Program-made: the position numbers and the translations under genes | Part shown: in pieces, positions 10,588-21,328 of the stretch | Layout of the letters: each line of letters begins with the position of its first letter | Numbering within the stretch: position 1 is the stretch's first letter | NCBI GenBank assembly: GCA_003008705.1 | Contig: PDUO01000019.1 | Location: 554,552 to 618,551 of the forward strand | Length of the DNA: 64,000 nt | DNA from: Pezicula radicicola | Taxonomy: Eukaryota; Ascomycota; Leotiomycetes; Helotiales; Dermateaceae | Direction of reading: 5' to 3' | Notes under the pieces: model-generated | What the model was told of the DNA's origin: nothing | Seen by the model: the letters and a program-made list of their open reading frames with translations, nothing else | Databases searched by the model: none

Positions 10588-12183
10588 ATGGTTGCTCTCA
10601 AACCCAAGGTTGCCTTCGTTACTGGCTGCAGTGGCATTAGCGGCAACGCGCTCGTTGAGCATCTCATTCGAACTCCCAAGACAGAATGGTTCGTCATCCT
10701 CTGAAAGCTCCAGGATCATAATTGACGAGTCATGATGATCTAGGTCTAAAATCATCGTCGCCTCGAGGAGCCCACTCACGTACTACTGGCAAGATTCCCG
10801 CATAGAGTTCATCGCCCTTGACTACCTAGCTCCCGTTCCCGAACTTATTAAAAAGCTCACAGGCATCTGTGAGGACGTCACTCATGCCTTCTTTACTTCT
10901 TACGTACATGTCGATGACTTCAAGCGTCTAAAGGAGTACAATGTTCCTCTCTTCACCAATTTTCTCGATTCTCTAGACGCAGTTGCGCCGAAACTAGAGA
11001 ACGTCTGTTTGCAAACGGGCGGGAAGGTACGTTTATGCCTAGATTTTAGATGGATGTTTCGTTCTTAGTTTTCACAAAGCATTATGGAGTCCACCTGGGG
11101 CCTGTCAAATGCCCAGTCGAAGAGTCCATGCCTCGTTATGACGACAAAGGGGAGAATTTTTACTACATCCAAGAAGACTACATGTTTGAGCGGCAGAAAG
11201 AGAGGAACTGGTCGTATAATATTATTCGACCACACGGCATTATTGGATTCACACCCCACTGTAACTTCCATTCTCATCCTCCAATCCAATCCTTATGAGT
11301 CAGTACAGTACTAATATCCAGATAGCCAATGGCATGTCTGAAGCAATTACCATGGCCCTCTACTTTCTGATCTGCCGCGAAATGGGTGAATCTGCCACCT
11401 TCCCTGGAAACAAAGCTTTCTACAATACTGTAGACGATAAATCTTACGCACTTGGAATCGCAGACATGAGTGTCTGGGCTTCTACAACTCCTCAGTGCAA
11501 GAACGAGGATTTTGTTCACGGTACGTATAGGGGAGAACTTTTGTTCCTACACTTGGGTAATTTGAGAGGAGTCCTTCTTGAGACATCCCCTTTCAAGACG
11601 TTTTCTTTTGAGACATCTGCTCTCGAGACATATCTCGGAAGCAACTCCAAATCTCCTATAGAAGCAGTAATTGCTAACTCTCCCTTTCCGGACAGTAAAT
11701 GGGGATGTCATTATGTGGAGATATTTTTGGCCTGCGATTGCTGCTTATTGGGGGCTTGATGTCCGTCTACAGAGAAAACTCAAAAGACACCCGCGCATTC
11801 TAATTGTAGAATAGGTGCCAGAACCGACATTCACTGCCACCGGCGAGGCAGGAACCCACATGGAGAACAACTTCAGCATGATCGACTGGGCGAAAGATAA
11901 GAAGCCCTACTGGGAATCTGTGTGCAAGAAATATGGTGGTAAACCGGAAGCTTTTGATTGGGGAACCTGGGGCTTCTTCGATTGGAGTATTGGTAAGACC
12001 TGGCCTACCTTAGGCACGAATAATAAAGCGAGGAAGTACGGCTGGACTAGGGTAGATGATACTTACGAGTGTTGGATTGAGACAATTAAGTCTTTTGAGT
12101 TGGCTGGTATCTTGCCTAAGGCCCGTGTTCTCCAAGCGGAGAGACTGGAGAGCACGACGAAAGACGTGACAAATGGACGTTAG
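10588..12183 (+). CDS. PRISE-type short-chain dehydrogenase/reductase
   Basis: Six exons (10588-10688, 10744-11026, 11080-11260, 11326-11520, 11696-11760, 11815-12183) give 397 residues. The N-terminus carries the NADPH-binding G-x2-G-x2-G pattern TGCSGISG at residues 13-19. The PRISE family (progesterone 5-beta-reductase/iridoid synthase-like) is indicated by the lysine motif QTGGKHYG (Lys128) and the tyrosine motif NFYYIQED (Tyr157), which are its catalytic residues. HVNGDV and DVPEPTF near the end are also typical of fungal members. Such enzymes reduce activated C=C bonds of enones and related compounds. One intron uses the less common donor GTCCGT and another ends at GATAG; both are forced by frame and motif continuity. 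Confidence 0.88.
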
Positions 12184-12736
12184 GTTCTTCTTCCTTGGCA
12201 AAGATTGTTCTTAGAATGGGGTTAAGCCTTGGAATTTTGTAACATCGAGATTGTGCATAGTCTTTGTATTTCCATCAATGGAGCAACCTTAAGAAGTTTT
12301 CGATTGAGGATTTTCCATGGCTATAAATATATCTTCTGCTCTACTGCGCCTCTTCCATTCTCCCACCTAAGAATTCCCTGCACCTTATGGAGCTATTAAT
12401 CTCCCAATCGCCACCCTTCTATAGAGCTATAGATATGTGGCCCTGGAGTGCAAAGATTACGTTTTACAGAACAGCCAGTGATGAGAACAGTCTAGTTCTA
12501 GAATCAAGAGTGTGAGATGCTAGCTATGCTCTAGGCAATATACAAACTACCCGTATTTCTGTACTCGCCGAGACAGCTCACTCGCCCATAATCTGACCAG
12601 AAGGATAGATCAGAGTGAAGTTGCACAGACTAAGGTTACCATAGATAACGGATATAGTTGTTATGTTTCTGAAGCACAAGCAAGTGCTTCGAATAAAACC
12701 ACACGCTCTCAAGAAACCACCCTTCGGTCGGCTTGT
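12184..12736. other. Convergent intergenic region
   Basis: The 3' regions of the reductase and the regulator gene meet here. No further feature is visible. Confidence 0.6.
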
Positions 12737-15457
12737 TTAAGATAAGGGCAGTAACCTATCATCTTGCGAAATTAAATCATCCAACCAATCTAAGTCAGAT
12801 GTACCCAGAAACGGTGTTGAGAGATCCTGCCTTATACCGTTCCCATGTGTCCTCCCCGCCTGATTCAGCGGGGCGATAGCATGGGAAGTTGTGTTTCCGA
12901 AATTAAGCTCAAAGGGGAAGTCGACAATCATTGAGGATTGGAAGTTTGAGCTTGCGAGGTCGTCTTCGTGCAGTTGTGTTTCAGGGTGGATGTTATCCAT
13001 ACTCCACACTTGGTTCATAGGTCGAGGTGAAAGTGAGGAAGAGTTATTGTGATGCGGTGGTAGTGGCAGCGTGGTATGTGGATCTGGGAAACCTTCCGTT
13101 TGATTTGGTTGTGGAATATCCATTGGTGGGTGGTCCCCTTCACGGTAAATCGAGTGGTGAGGATGCAATTGACTGCTAGCAAAGATTCGAGGTATGATAT
13201 CCTCCAGTTTAAAGATCATACGAGCCATCTTTCCTGACACCCAGCTCTTTTTGCAAAACTGAGTGAGCATCTTAACTGCTTTCTCAGCTGTCTCGTGGTA
13301 GTTTGGCTTCAGCATAGGAAGTTTCGTTAGGCATGCTAGGATGGTGATTGTTGCTTCAAGTAGATAGGGTAGGAATGGAAATCCGTACACACTGTCGGCT
13401 GATGAACATTGCGCGAACATTCCCACAATGGAACGGGCTTGCTGGAGACAGATGGCTTCAGATTGAATGTCATTACCACAAGGCGGGGCACTCCGTAATC
13501 GCTGTATGGGATTCCGTATTAAGATAAGAATGTACAAGTAGCGCTAGCATATATTAGCATATTTTGGTGAAGATTGAACTCGGGAGTTACTTACTAGTCG
13601 GATCAAGAATCTCTGGTGGAAGAGTTTGGGCGAAGTAGGCAAGGTGGCCTGGTGAACATGTTCATGGTCACAAACTAAGATATTGGGGACTGAATCCATC
13701 CAGTTATGTACTAGAGCATCCAAATACTCGTGGACGTGTGGTTTGGCCTGAGTGTTGGTGTCAGCACCGTACAACGTCTCCCAAACTTTTCCCACTAATT
13801 TTGAGTACCCCACCATCACATTGAGGTAATGTATGGATGAAAGATTACTAGTACCCGACTCTATATGATAGAAGTCAAGCACAGATCCATGGATTGAGCC
13901 TGGTGTTGGGGCAGCTAGATCTTTGGAAAGTTCGACTGTGATATTATTGTCCTGAATAACGAAAGGCCTACCAAGAACAAGGGAAACCCTCCTGTCCAGG
14001 ACGTATATGCTCCACCAAACTCGCCGAAACATTTCGGAATCGAAATCTGACATGTCCTCATGAGTCTGTTTAAGGTGGATTCCAAGGTGTTGTGCATGTA
14101 TTACTGCAAGAGAAAGGACTTTTTGGGCCCTTTCGTTGGCGTCTACTCGTATCAAGTAGATGACCTATAGAGGTCAGTCAGAGGCTCAAGCACAGCTGAG
14201 ATTGGAAAATCCTACCACAAGTGCGAGCGTGTGTAAACTGTCTAGAGGCTTCGAGTCGTCATTCACTGTGTCCAGCAGGCTGCCTTGCAATTCCATTGCA
14301 GTGCAGTACAAACTCCATCCTGCGGAATGGAGTCCCTCTCCTTTGTGTACACGAGAGGATACAGTGCATCGACCAAGTGCTAACATGAGTAACAAGTGAC
14401 AAACTTTGTCCAGATCTAGGTCACTAGCCAATTCCTCATTTCCTGGTTTTAAGCTTTCCCAGAGTCGTTCGTATGTCTCTGAGATTGCGGGTTCATGAGA
14501 AAAGGGATACAGAGAATGCACCTCAATCAAGAATATCTCGAGATATTCATCCCAGTGGGTGCGACTCGGAACGATACCATTATTGTTTAGAGCTCGCAAG
14601 ACACGATCAAAAGCCGACTTATTGTTCAATTGCCGCGAGTCCCAAGGTACTGGCGTCATAGGTGGTGTTTTGGGCGCAGACTCTCTCTCTACAACTGGAA
14701 CGCCTAGTTCATTCAATCGATCCTCGACACGCTGGAGGGCATGTGTAGCAGATGTTTCTCCCAGATTTCTCTCACTGGCGAGATTCTTGCCACTAGCAAA
14801 CGACAGGTAATCTTTTGGTGACACCCCGGTTGTATCCTGAGTATTTTGCACGTCTGCCACACTACCTGTAGCGTTTTCTCCACTGTTAGACGAATGGGAT
14901 TGTCTTGCATCTGCGATTTGTCCAGATATTGAGGTATTTGATCCGGCCAAGGGAGCAATTTGGAGTAGAATGCGGGTCAAATTTGTGAGATTCGATTCAA
15001 GGGCAGAGAGTCGCTCGTGTAGCCCGGCTGTGTTATCGAGATTTCTTGAATCTCTTAATGGGGGCAATTGATACAAGGAATTTGGGCCTAACCTCGCATC
15101 TCCTCCATTTGACATAGGAGCGCTAGTATCATGCTCATTTCCATCTCCTGAGTCCGAACAAGCTCTGTCACGGCGCACACAAGAGGCACATGGGAAGCCT
15201 CCGCCGCACTATGAGAGACGTTAGTGCTGCACCAATGTTCTCTCCACCTCTTTTCTATATATACCTACTTTGATCTTCCGTATTTTGCAAGGACCACACG
15301 CCTTTTCTACATATTTATCCCTCTTTCTTTTCTTTGATAGCTCCTGATCACGGCTCTCTCCTTGGGCCTGCGCGGCTTGCCCCGAGGTCGAAGGTCCGGC
15401 CTCATGCAGACTCTGCGGGCTAGTGGATTCGTGAAAGTTTGCTGACGTGGTATCCAT
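12737..15457 (-). CDS. Zn2Cys6 transcription factor
   Basis: Four exons on the minus strand (15457-15269, 15208-14216, 14164-13595, 13543-12737) give 852 residues. The zinc cluster is Cys54-x2-Cys57-x6-Cys64-x5-Cys70-x2-Cys73-x6-Cys80, split by the first intron, and is preceded by a basic KKRKRDK run. The middle holds the fungal-specific transcription factor domain (RAQKVLSLAVIHAQHLGIH, then RRVWWSIYVLDRRVSLVLGR). The C-terminal 150 residues are rich in Asn, Pro and Ser, as activation regions often are. The start at 15457 is the first ATG in this frame. Lying in the middle of the metabolic block, it is the likely pathway regulator. A TTCCG-N6-CGGAA palindrome 624 bases upstream would allow autoregulation. 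Confidence 0.9.
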
Positions 15458-16129
15458 TGTAAATATCAAAGAGAAGTTCCCGAGATGGCCATAATGTTTG
15501 AAGTTAGCAAGGTCGTGGAAAGATTGCGGGGTTAAAACACGGTGCACAGTGACCCTGTACGACCACTAACAGCATGTGGGGTGCAGTACAGTACCGGTAA
15601 CCCCGGGGCCCCAATCTGGCTTCCCCCGGCTTGAAGGTGAAAAGTGCCTAGGCATTCGCAAGCTTGGCAGTTACTAAACCTTATACTGTAGATGAATAAC
15701 CTAAGGGTACTTTCCTGCAGCTATTTTTACCTATTCTTTTTGCTCATTTACAATTCTTAGATTGTTAAATCAAGCAGTTTATTTTATTGTCAACAGGTTT
15801 TCTAGCAATTCATTGACAGCCTAAAAGCCACGTTATTACTACATCTAAGAAAGACGAAGACATCACTATATTTAACAACACTATAAAGTTTAAAACAGTA
15901 ATAAAACAATCGGCATATTTAGAGTGCTTCTAAGTTTGCTATGTTAATAATCTACTCGATTTTACAGCGTTGCTAGGCCTGCCAAGTGTAAAAATGCGGT
16001 TCTATCTTCAGCCTACGGGGGGAGATAGTGTATAAACCCAGATTTTTTACCCTCGGGTACAGACCAGGCGAGATGCGCAGTTCCGCGACTCCGGAATTTT
16101 CGGAAACCATTTGCTCTTGAAAGCCAGCC
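15458..16129. promoter_or_regulatory. Upstream region of the Zn2Cys6 regulator
   Basis: The 672 bp between the regulator start and the 3' end of the hydrolase gene include an AT-rich part (15660-15960) with no gene. Near its far end are two CGGAA half-sites and one full palindrome at 16081-16096. Confidence 0.5.
16081..16096. promoter_or_regulatory. TTCCG-N6-CGGAA palindrome
   Basis: TTCCGCGACTCCGGAA has the same half-sites, the same 6-base spacer and the same first spacer bases (CG) as the site at 10305-10320. A further CGGAA follows at 16101-16105. Confidence 0.4.
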
Positions 16130-17584
16130 TCACAACGAGGAGCGTACGCGAGAGACATTGGATATGATTTCTGAAAGGCAAGAGGCTGGTTACATGACCC
16201 TTTAGTGGAAGTCCCCAAAAAATTATCGAGGATTAGGAGAAAGACTCACTTAATGCATCCGGATGCGTCATAGGAATCTTTCAAATCTGTTAAAAAAGAT
16301 CTTTTATTCTCTTCAACTTTGAGCTTAATTGAGAGCTTACCAGATGTCCTGCATCTTGCATAACAATAACTTTGCCTGGAGGTTTCGAGATGGCTTGTAT
16401 CCACTGACGATCCTTCAAGGGGCTTCTTCATCTCAGTTGTTATCTTTCTAAGATCCTTGGTGATAACTCACATCACTATACTATGTCCCCCTAAAATGAA
16501 GAAGTGGGTTTGCTCGGATGCAGCGAGACATTCTGGGAGCTGTGGAAAAGGCGCTGCGAGATAGGTTGCCTTGTGGAGTTAGTCCTGAGTCCCGGTGGTG
16601 CTTCTCTATACTTACTGCTTCCTGCTCCTTTGGGGTTTTAAGAATTCTCACAGTTTTCCCACCATCTTTGGAATCCCTCGTGCTGTACTCCTACAATCTG
16701 TCACTAGGGGCGAACATTATCGCAACATCATCAGGGACATACTATATGCAGATCCAAAATCTCATGATTCCAATGGTTGAATCCCTTGCTCGTTTTGAAC
16801 ATCTTCCGTGCATCCTCCCTGCATCCCAAGTTAGCTCACGTGCATACCAGTACTCTAGACAACCCACAAACTCTCCCAACTATGTATTCGTGCCAAGGCA
16901 CGGTCAGCTATGATATTCGTCTGCCCTTTCATTTGGAAAATGATCGGATCGATGAATACTGTGGCGAGAAACGCTGATGGTTCCAGTATAGATGCATGTG
17001 CCCTAATATCAATCAGCATCATATCAAATTAAAGCCAAACACCAAGGATAGGAAGTTCACATGATTCCGCCTCCAAATGAGTGACCAATTCCAATAACAG
17101 ATCCTTGAGTCTTAAAATATCTTAAAACAAACAAGATATCCCTCGACTGATCCGGCCAGTGTGCTATCAGCCAACGACAGCTATCAGCAATAATTTGGGA
17201 TTCATACGATGATGGCCAATGCAAAAGGATAAAGTTAGATAGACACTCACAAACATCAGTCAACAACTTCTCATTCAGCACCCAGCTCTCCCCTTGGTTC
17301 GTAGCATCGATGGCCAATATTCTGCTCACACAACCTCGCTTCTTCATCGACAACTCCCCCAGCAACTTTGCAATCGTCGGCTCCCATAACTTTTTATTAA
17401 ATGAAGTTCCATGGGTAAATACAACTGTGATACCCCCAACTGCGGCATCGAGAACAATGTACTCATCAACTGAAAGTTGGAGTCGTGTTTCTGGGTGTTT
17501 TACTGTGGAGGGATTCCGAGGGTACGAGGCTGGAATTGTGTGTGTGCATTTTGTACAATTTGAGGTGAAGGGTTGGGTAGTCAT
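16130..17584 (-). CDS. Alpha/beta hydrolase-fold protein
   Basis: Eight exons on the minus strand (17584-17061, 17002-16868, 16818-16743, 16690-16616, 16539-16472, 16425-16341, 16277-16250, 16170-16130) give 343 residues. Each join keeps the frame and restores family-like sequence, for example EDARKMFKTSKGFNHWN and KPPGKVIVMQDAGHL. The nucleophile elbow GHSFGG puts the catalytic serine near residue 169; VVFTHG is the oxyanion region, and DAGHL carries the likely catalytic histidine. The layout recalls fungal AB-hydrolase-1 proteins related to the yeast peroxisomal hydrolase Lpx1, but the substrate cannot be read from sequence. Exon 7 has only 28 bp, so automatic models may truncate this gene. 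Confidence 0.75.
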
Positions 17585-18027
17585 GGCGAACTTTAAAGGT
17601 CGGGGCTCGTGTTGGTTGTAGGAAAAGAAGAGAATGGGTTGTAGGACAAGAAGAGGAGGATTATGGGCTGGTGATTGTTGGGGGCCGACTATTAAAAAGT
17701 AGATATGTTCCGAGGTTGATTCGGAAATTTAGCCGTCGTATATAGGGTTTACAGAGCGGAAGTTCATGTGCGTGGAGAGCCAGTAAGTCCGAAAGTCCGA
17801 AAGTAAACTTAGACAAAAAATCACAGACAAAGGCAGGAAAGACAGATATGGTTAATCACGAAAGTAGGTGGAAGCATTGAATTTTTGAATCTCTTTTCAT
17901 TTAGCTGTTAGTCCTGCATCCTCTTCCCACCATCCCCGAGTGCCGCTATCTACAATTTGGGCAGGTTCATGCTAGTAAATCTTTATTAGTGTCCACAGAT
18001 TCATTCAGATATCTAGATCAGAGTCGC
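17585..18027. other. Upstream region of the alpha/beta hydrolase gene
   Basis: 443 bp between the hydrolase start and the 3' end of the aldehyde dehydrogenase gene. It contains the palindrome at 17708-17726 and nothing else I recognise. Confidence 0.5.
17708..17726. promoter_or_regulatory. TTCCG-N9-CGGAA palindrome
   Basis: The inverted half-sites lie 124 bases upstream of the hydrolase start, a normal position for an activator site. The spacer is 9 bases. Confidence 0.35.
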
Positions 18028-19819
18028 TTACTTGATGTGAACACTCTTTGAATTCATATACGATAGCAAGCTGTCCTTGCCCAATTCATGACCATACCCG
18101 CTTTGTTTAATGCCACCAAATGGCGTGTTCAGTTCTGGCAGGAAAGGCGAATTTATTGCTACTCCTCCAGCTTGGATCTTGGAGGAAACTCGCAGTGCCC
18201 GCGTGAGATCTGAAGTATAGATACAAGCTGTCACACACTTATTAGCAGCTGTCAAAGTTTCTAGATAAAGTAGGACACTTGAAGCTCAAACTCACACCCA
18301 AGTCCATACTCCGTGTCATTTGCAAGTTCAATCGCCTCTTCCTCTGTTTTGAATGTCTTCACAGTTAAAACTGGCCCAAATATCTCCTCGGTCCAAATTG
18401 AACTATTGGGAGGTGGCTCAAAGAACAGAGTAGGTTGAATGAATGACCCCTTATTTCCAATTCGCCCACCACCAGTTAACAACTGAGCTGACTTTTTGCC
18501 TTGCTCGATATACCCCATTATTCGTTGGAATTGTTGTTGGTCAACTACAGGGCCGTGCTGAGTATTTGGGTCAATAGTATCTGCACCCATTCCCTTCGAT
18601 GCTGCTTCAAAAACTTGTACCAAAGACGCACAGAATCCTTTGGCAATTTTTTCTTCGACGAGGACTCTTGAGGCAGCTGGGAGTAGATAAATAAACATTT
18701 CTTCACGGGAGAAACCGCTGGGACCTAGTACTTACCAACGCAGATTTGTCCTGAGTTTGCAAGAAAGCCACCTCCAACTCTATAACCGTAAGTACTCATC
18801 CAAGCAAGTATATTTCATAACAAGTAACATACCCACCAATAGCCAGCTCCATTGATGCATCTGCGAAAACGATGGCAGGCGATTTTCCGCCAAGTTCGAG
18901 TGTTACTTGCTTGAGATTACTCTTAGCAGCAGCTTGTTGAATCTTCCTACCCACCGCCGCGGACCCCGTGAAACTGAGTTTAGATATCTTCATGTGCGAA
19001 GCAATCAAAGATCCAGTATCACCACCTCCTGTGATGAATTGCACAACTCCTGGTGGGAATCCAGCTTCGGCAAAGAGCGGTCCAAGTGCGAGGGCTCCTA
19101 AAGGTGACTTCTCGGAGGTTTTGAAGATGAACTGGAAATCCTCAATCTTTACCCCAGTAGAAGAAGAAGTAGACTTCGCAGACTTACAACATTTCCAGCG
19201 GCTAACGCAGGAGCAATTTTCCAGCCAACATACAGGAAGGTAGCGTTCCAAGAAGCAATACCTGCACACACTCCAATAGGCTCATATCTAACAATTTTAT
19301 AGATGCCGTTATCTTCGACATACGATCTCCCTTCGATTTTATCTGCCCATCCAGCGTAGTCTAAGATGGTCAGTACGTATATATTTACCGACAGTGACGG
19401 GAAGAAAGGCTAACATCTGAAAACCTCAGCCATATGCTTCAGATCAAAATGGACGATTCCCGAAATTGGTTTTCCGGTGGGTAAAGACTCCAGATATGCC
19501 AATTTCTCTACATTTTTGTCAATGATGTCTGCAAATCGGTACAGGCATGCTGCTCGTTCCGCTGCCGTAAAGCTCGCCCATGGCCCTCGAGTGAAAGCTA
19601 TGGAAGCTGCTGAAACAGCTGCGTTGATATCTTCTTCGCCAGCAACGCTCACTTGGTCAGTGATCGGAGAGTCGTTGGTAGGATTGACTAATGAGATCTT
19701 CTCTTTGCAGATGGATTCAACATACTAGAATCGAATCAGCGGGACAAGTAACTTAGGAATCCTGTCTCCGTCGCGATACTTACTTGGTTGTCGATGAACA
19801 ACTTAACTGGCAACTCCAT
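18028..19819 (-). CDS. Aldehyde dehydrogenase (NAD(P)-dependent)
   Basis: Seven exons (19819-19784, 19724-19415, 19360-19188, 19131-18833, 18779-18736, 18676-18296, 18227-18028) give 480 residues, close to the usual 490-500. The active site is complete: catalytic Glu252 in LELGGKSP and nucleophile Cys286 in [41 protein letters not shown] and the C-terminal [10 protein letters not shown] are also typical. The last splice acceptor could alternatively be 21 bases further upstream, adding seven residues without a frame change; I used the downstream one because it gives the usual spacing. The enzyme would oxidise an aldehyde to an acid, which the CoA ligase could then activate. A 44-bp exon encodes the catalytic Cys. 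Confidence 0.92.
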
Positions 19820-19966
19820 TTTGCAACAATAAACAGATTCTGTCGGTCAGGATGTGTTGTTGTAAATGTCAAATCTCAAAGCTTTAAACTATTTCGAATT
19901 TCATGTGATGTGCATTTGATGTAAGACTTACATTATGATTTCACGCGGGGTATAGTAGGTGGACAA

Positions 19967-20362
19967 AAGTCTATCCGGTAGCCGAATTTACACCAAAAGT
20001 TACATATAACACTTTAAAAGTTTATAATAAAAGGAAATAGTTAAAAATATACCATTATACTAGAAATATTATTTCGATAGTTATCTATAATTATTAGTGT
20101 CTATAGCTTTAAAGTAAGAGGGGCCTACATTTTATTAGTTTTATACTAAAATTTAATTAATATTTTACTACTTACTCTATACTCTTCTTAATTTCCCTAG
20201 TTAGTTTTAAAGTATTATTTTAATATAGTATAGAGAATTCTACTTTAAATGCTATAATTAATTAGTAGTAAAAGTTTAAGATATACTTATACCCTAAGTT
20301 TTTGTAAGATAAATAGTTGTACTAATAGACTTTTAGTGTAAATTCGGCTACCGGATAGACTT
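19967..20362. mobile_element. MITE with 34-bp terminal inverted repeats
   Basis: The left end (19967-20000, beginning AAGTCTATCCGGTAGCC) and the reverse complement of the right end (20329-20362) agree at 33 of 34 positions. The interior is about 330 bp, very AT-rich and without an open frame. The element sits between the divergent aldehyde dehydrogenase and alpha-beta-barrel genes. I see no convincing target-site duplication, so the superfamily is open. The near-identical ends argue that it is not very old, although the interior looks TpA-rich as if altered by RIP. Confidence 0.8.
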
Positions 20363-20373
20363 ACTGTATGGCA

Positions 20374-20397
20374 CGGAACGCCAACGGAGCAGTTCCG
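20374..20397. promoter_or_regulatory. CGGAA-N14-TTCCG half-site pair
   Basis: The same half-sites occur here in the opposite order, 125-148 bases upstream of the start at 20522, with an extra ACGG between them. This may be a variant of the shared promoter motif or chance. Confidence 0.2.
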
Positions 20398-20521
20398 ACG
20401 CTGTATTGCAGTGTGAGAGAACAGTATGTCAGTGAGTCGCTCAAGTATTATCATCATGCGCATTTGAGATGGTGCAGTGCAAAACACTTTAGATCAACGA
20501 AACCAGCAAGCAGGCAGTAAT

Positions 20522-21132
20522 ATGGCAAATCACCTAAAAGTTGTTACGGAGGTTGTGGAAATTCCCCTGGCAGTGCCGTTCCCTGATTTTCTGTACCAAT
20601 TCCAGCTACATCTACTACCCGTGTTGCTGCGAGAGGAAGGAGTAATATCAGTGCGGACTGGTAAGTTCAGGTTATACAAGTCGACCATTTTTCATAATAA
20701 TACTAACACCACTCGTTGTCAAAAGGGATCAAAGTCAGGGCCTCAGAAAATTCCACACACCCATGGGCAGTTTCCTTGACAGAATGGGACAGTCTGGAAT
20801 CTCACGCCAAATTCGTCCAAAGGGAAACATCTGTCCCGTTCTTCGAAAAATTAGCAGCATTATCGCAAGGTCCGCCTACCATTGACCATTATTCATTTGG
20901 AAGCTTAAAAGCCTTGAGGCAATCGGAGTGCTCCCGACTGGTTTTCACTACGGGTGCAGGTGGGGGTGGCGCGCCGGAAGCGATTTCTGCAGAGAGCATG
21001 GACAATAACGACATGTTTTGCACGCTTGTGCCTGTCAACGAAGGAACTACCACTCCGCTATCAGGCCATGGCAGAATATTTGATGTAGTATGGTACAGCT
21101 TTGAGCGGAAAGTTATGGAGGCCAATTTGTGA
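20522..21132 (+). CDS. Small alpha-beta-barrel-like protein beside FAD monooxygenase
   Basis: Two exons (20522-20660 and 20726-21132) give 181 residues. The pattern VVTEVVEIPLAV, GVISVRTGIKVRA, then PWAVSLTEWDSLESHAKF recalls dimeric alpha-beta barrel (ABM/EthD-like) proteins, with a poorly structured Gly-rich tail after about residue 125. The ABM-type reading is inference from the hydrophobic pattern and the W-x-S-x-E-x-H segment. There is no signal peptide. It ends 196 bases before the FAD monooxygenase gene in the same direction, suggesting that the two proteins act on the same intermediate. Confidence 0.6.
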
Positions 21133-21163
21133 GTGAATAGTCCGTGTCCAAAACTCCCATCCT

Positions 21164-21181
21164 TTCCGGTGGTCGCCGGAA
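21164..21181. promoter_or_regulatory. TTCCG-N8-CGGAA palindrome
   Basis: The pair lies 148-165 bases upstream of the FAD monooxygenase start, in the short gap after the barrel-protein gene. Another CGGAA follows at 21188. Confidence 0.35.
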
Positions 21182-21328
21182 CTGATGCGGAACATGGATC
21201 TATTGGGTGTGGGGGAGGGGGGAAGTCAATGAAGTCGACGTAGTCTTCACCATGTAACCCAATTGCCTTAAATTTACTTGGGGGTTTGGTAGTAATTCTA
21301 TTATCCATCGCCCTTATCTTTCCTCGAC

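Noticed and set aside
16130..16138. SSL as a peroxisomal signal on the alpha/beta hydrolase
   Set aside because: SSL is at best a weak PTS1 variant known mainly from plants; not enough to claim localisation.
19959..20370. Target-site duplication of the MITE
   Set aside because: Flanking bases on the two sides do not match for 2, 3, 8 or 9 bases, so the superfamily was left open.
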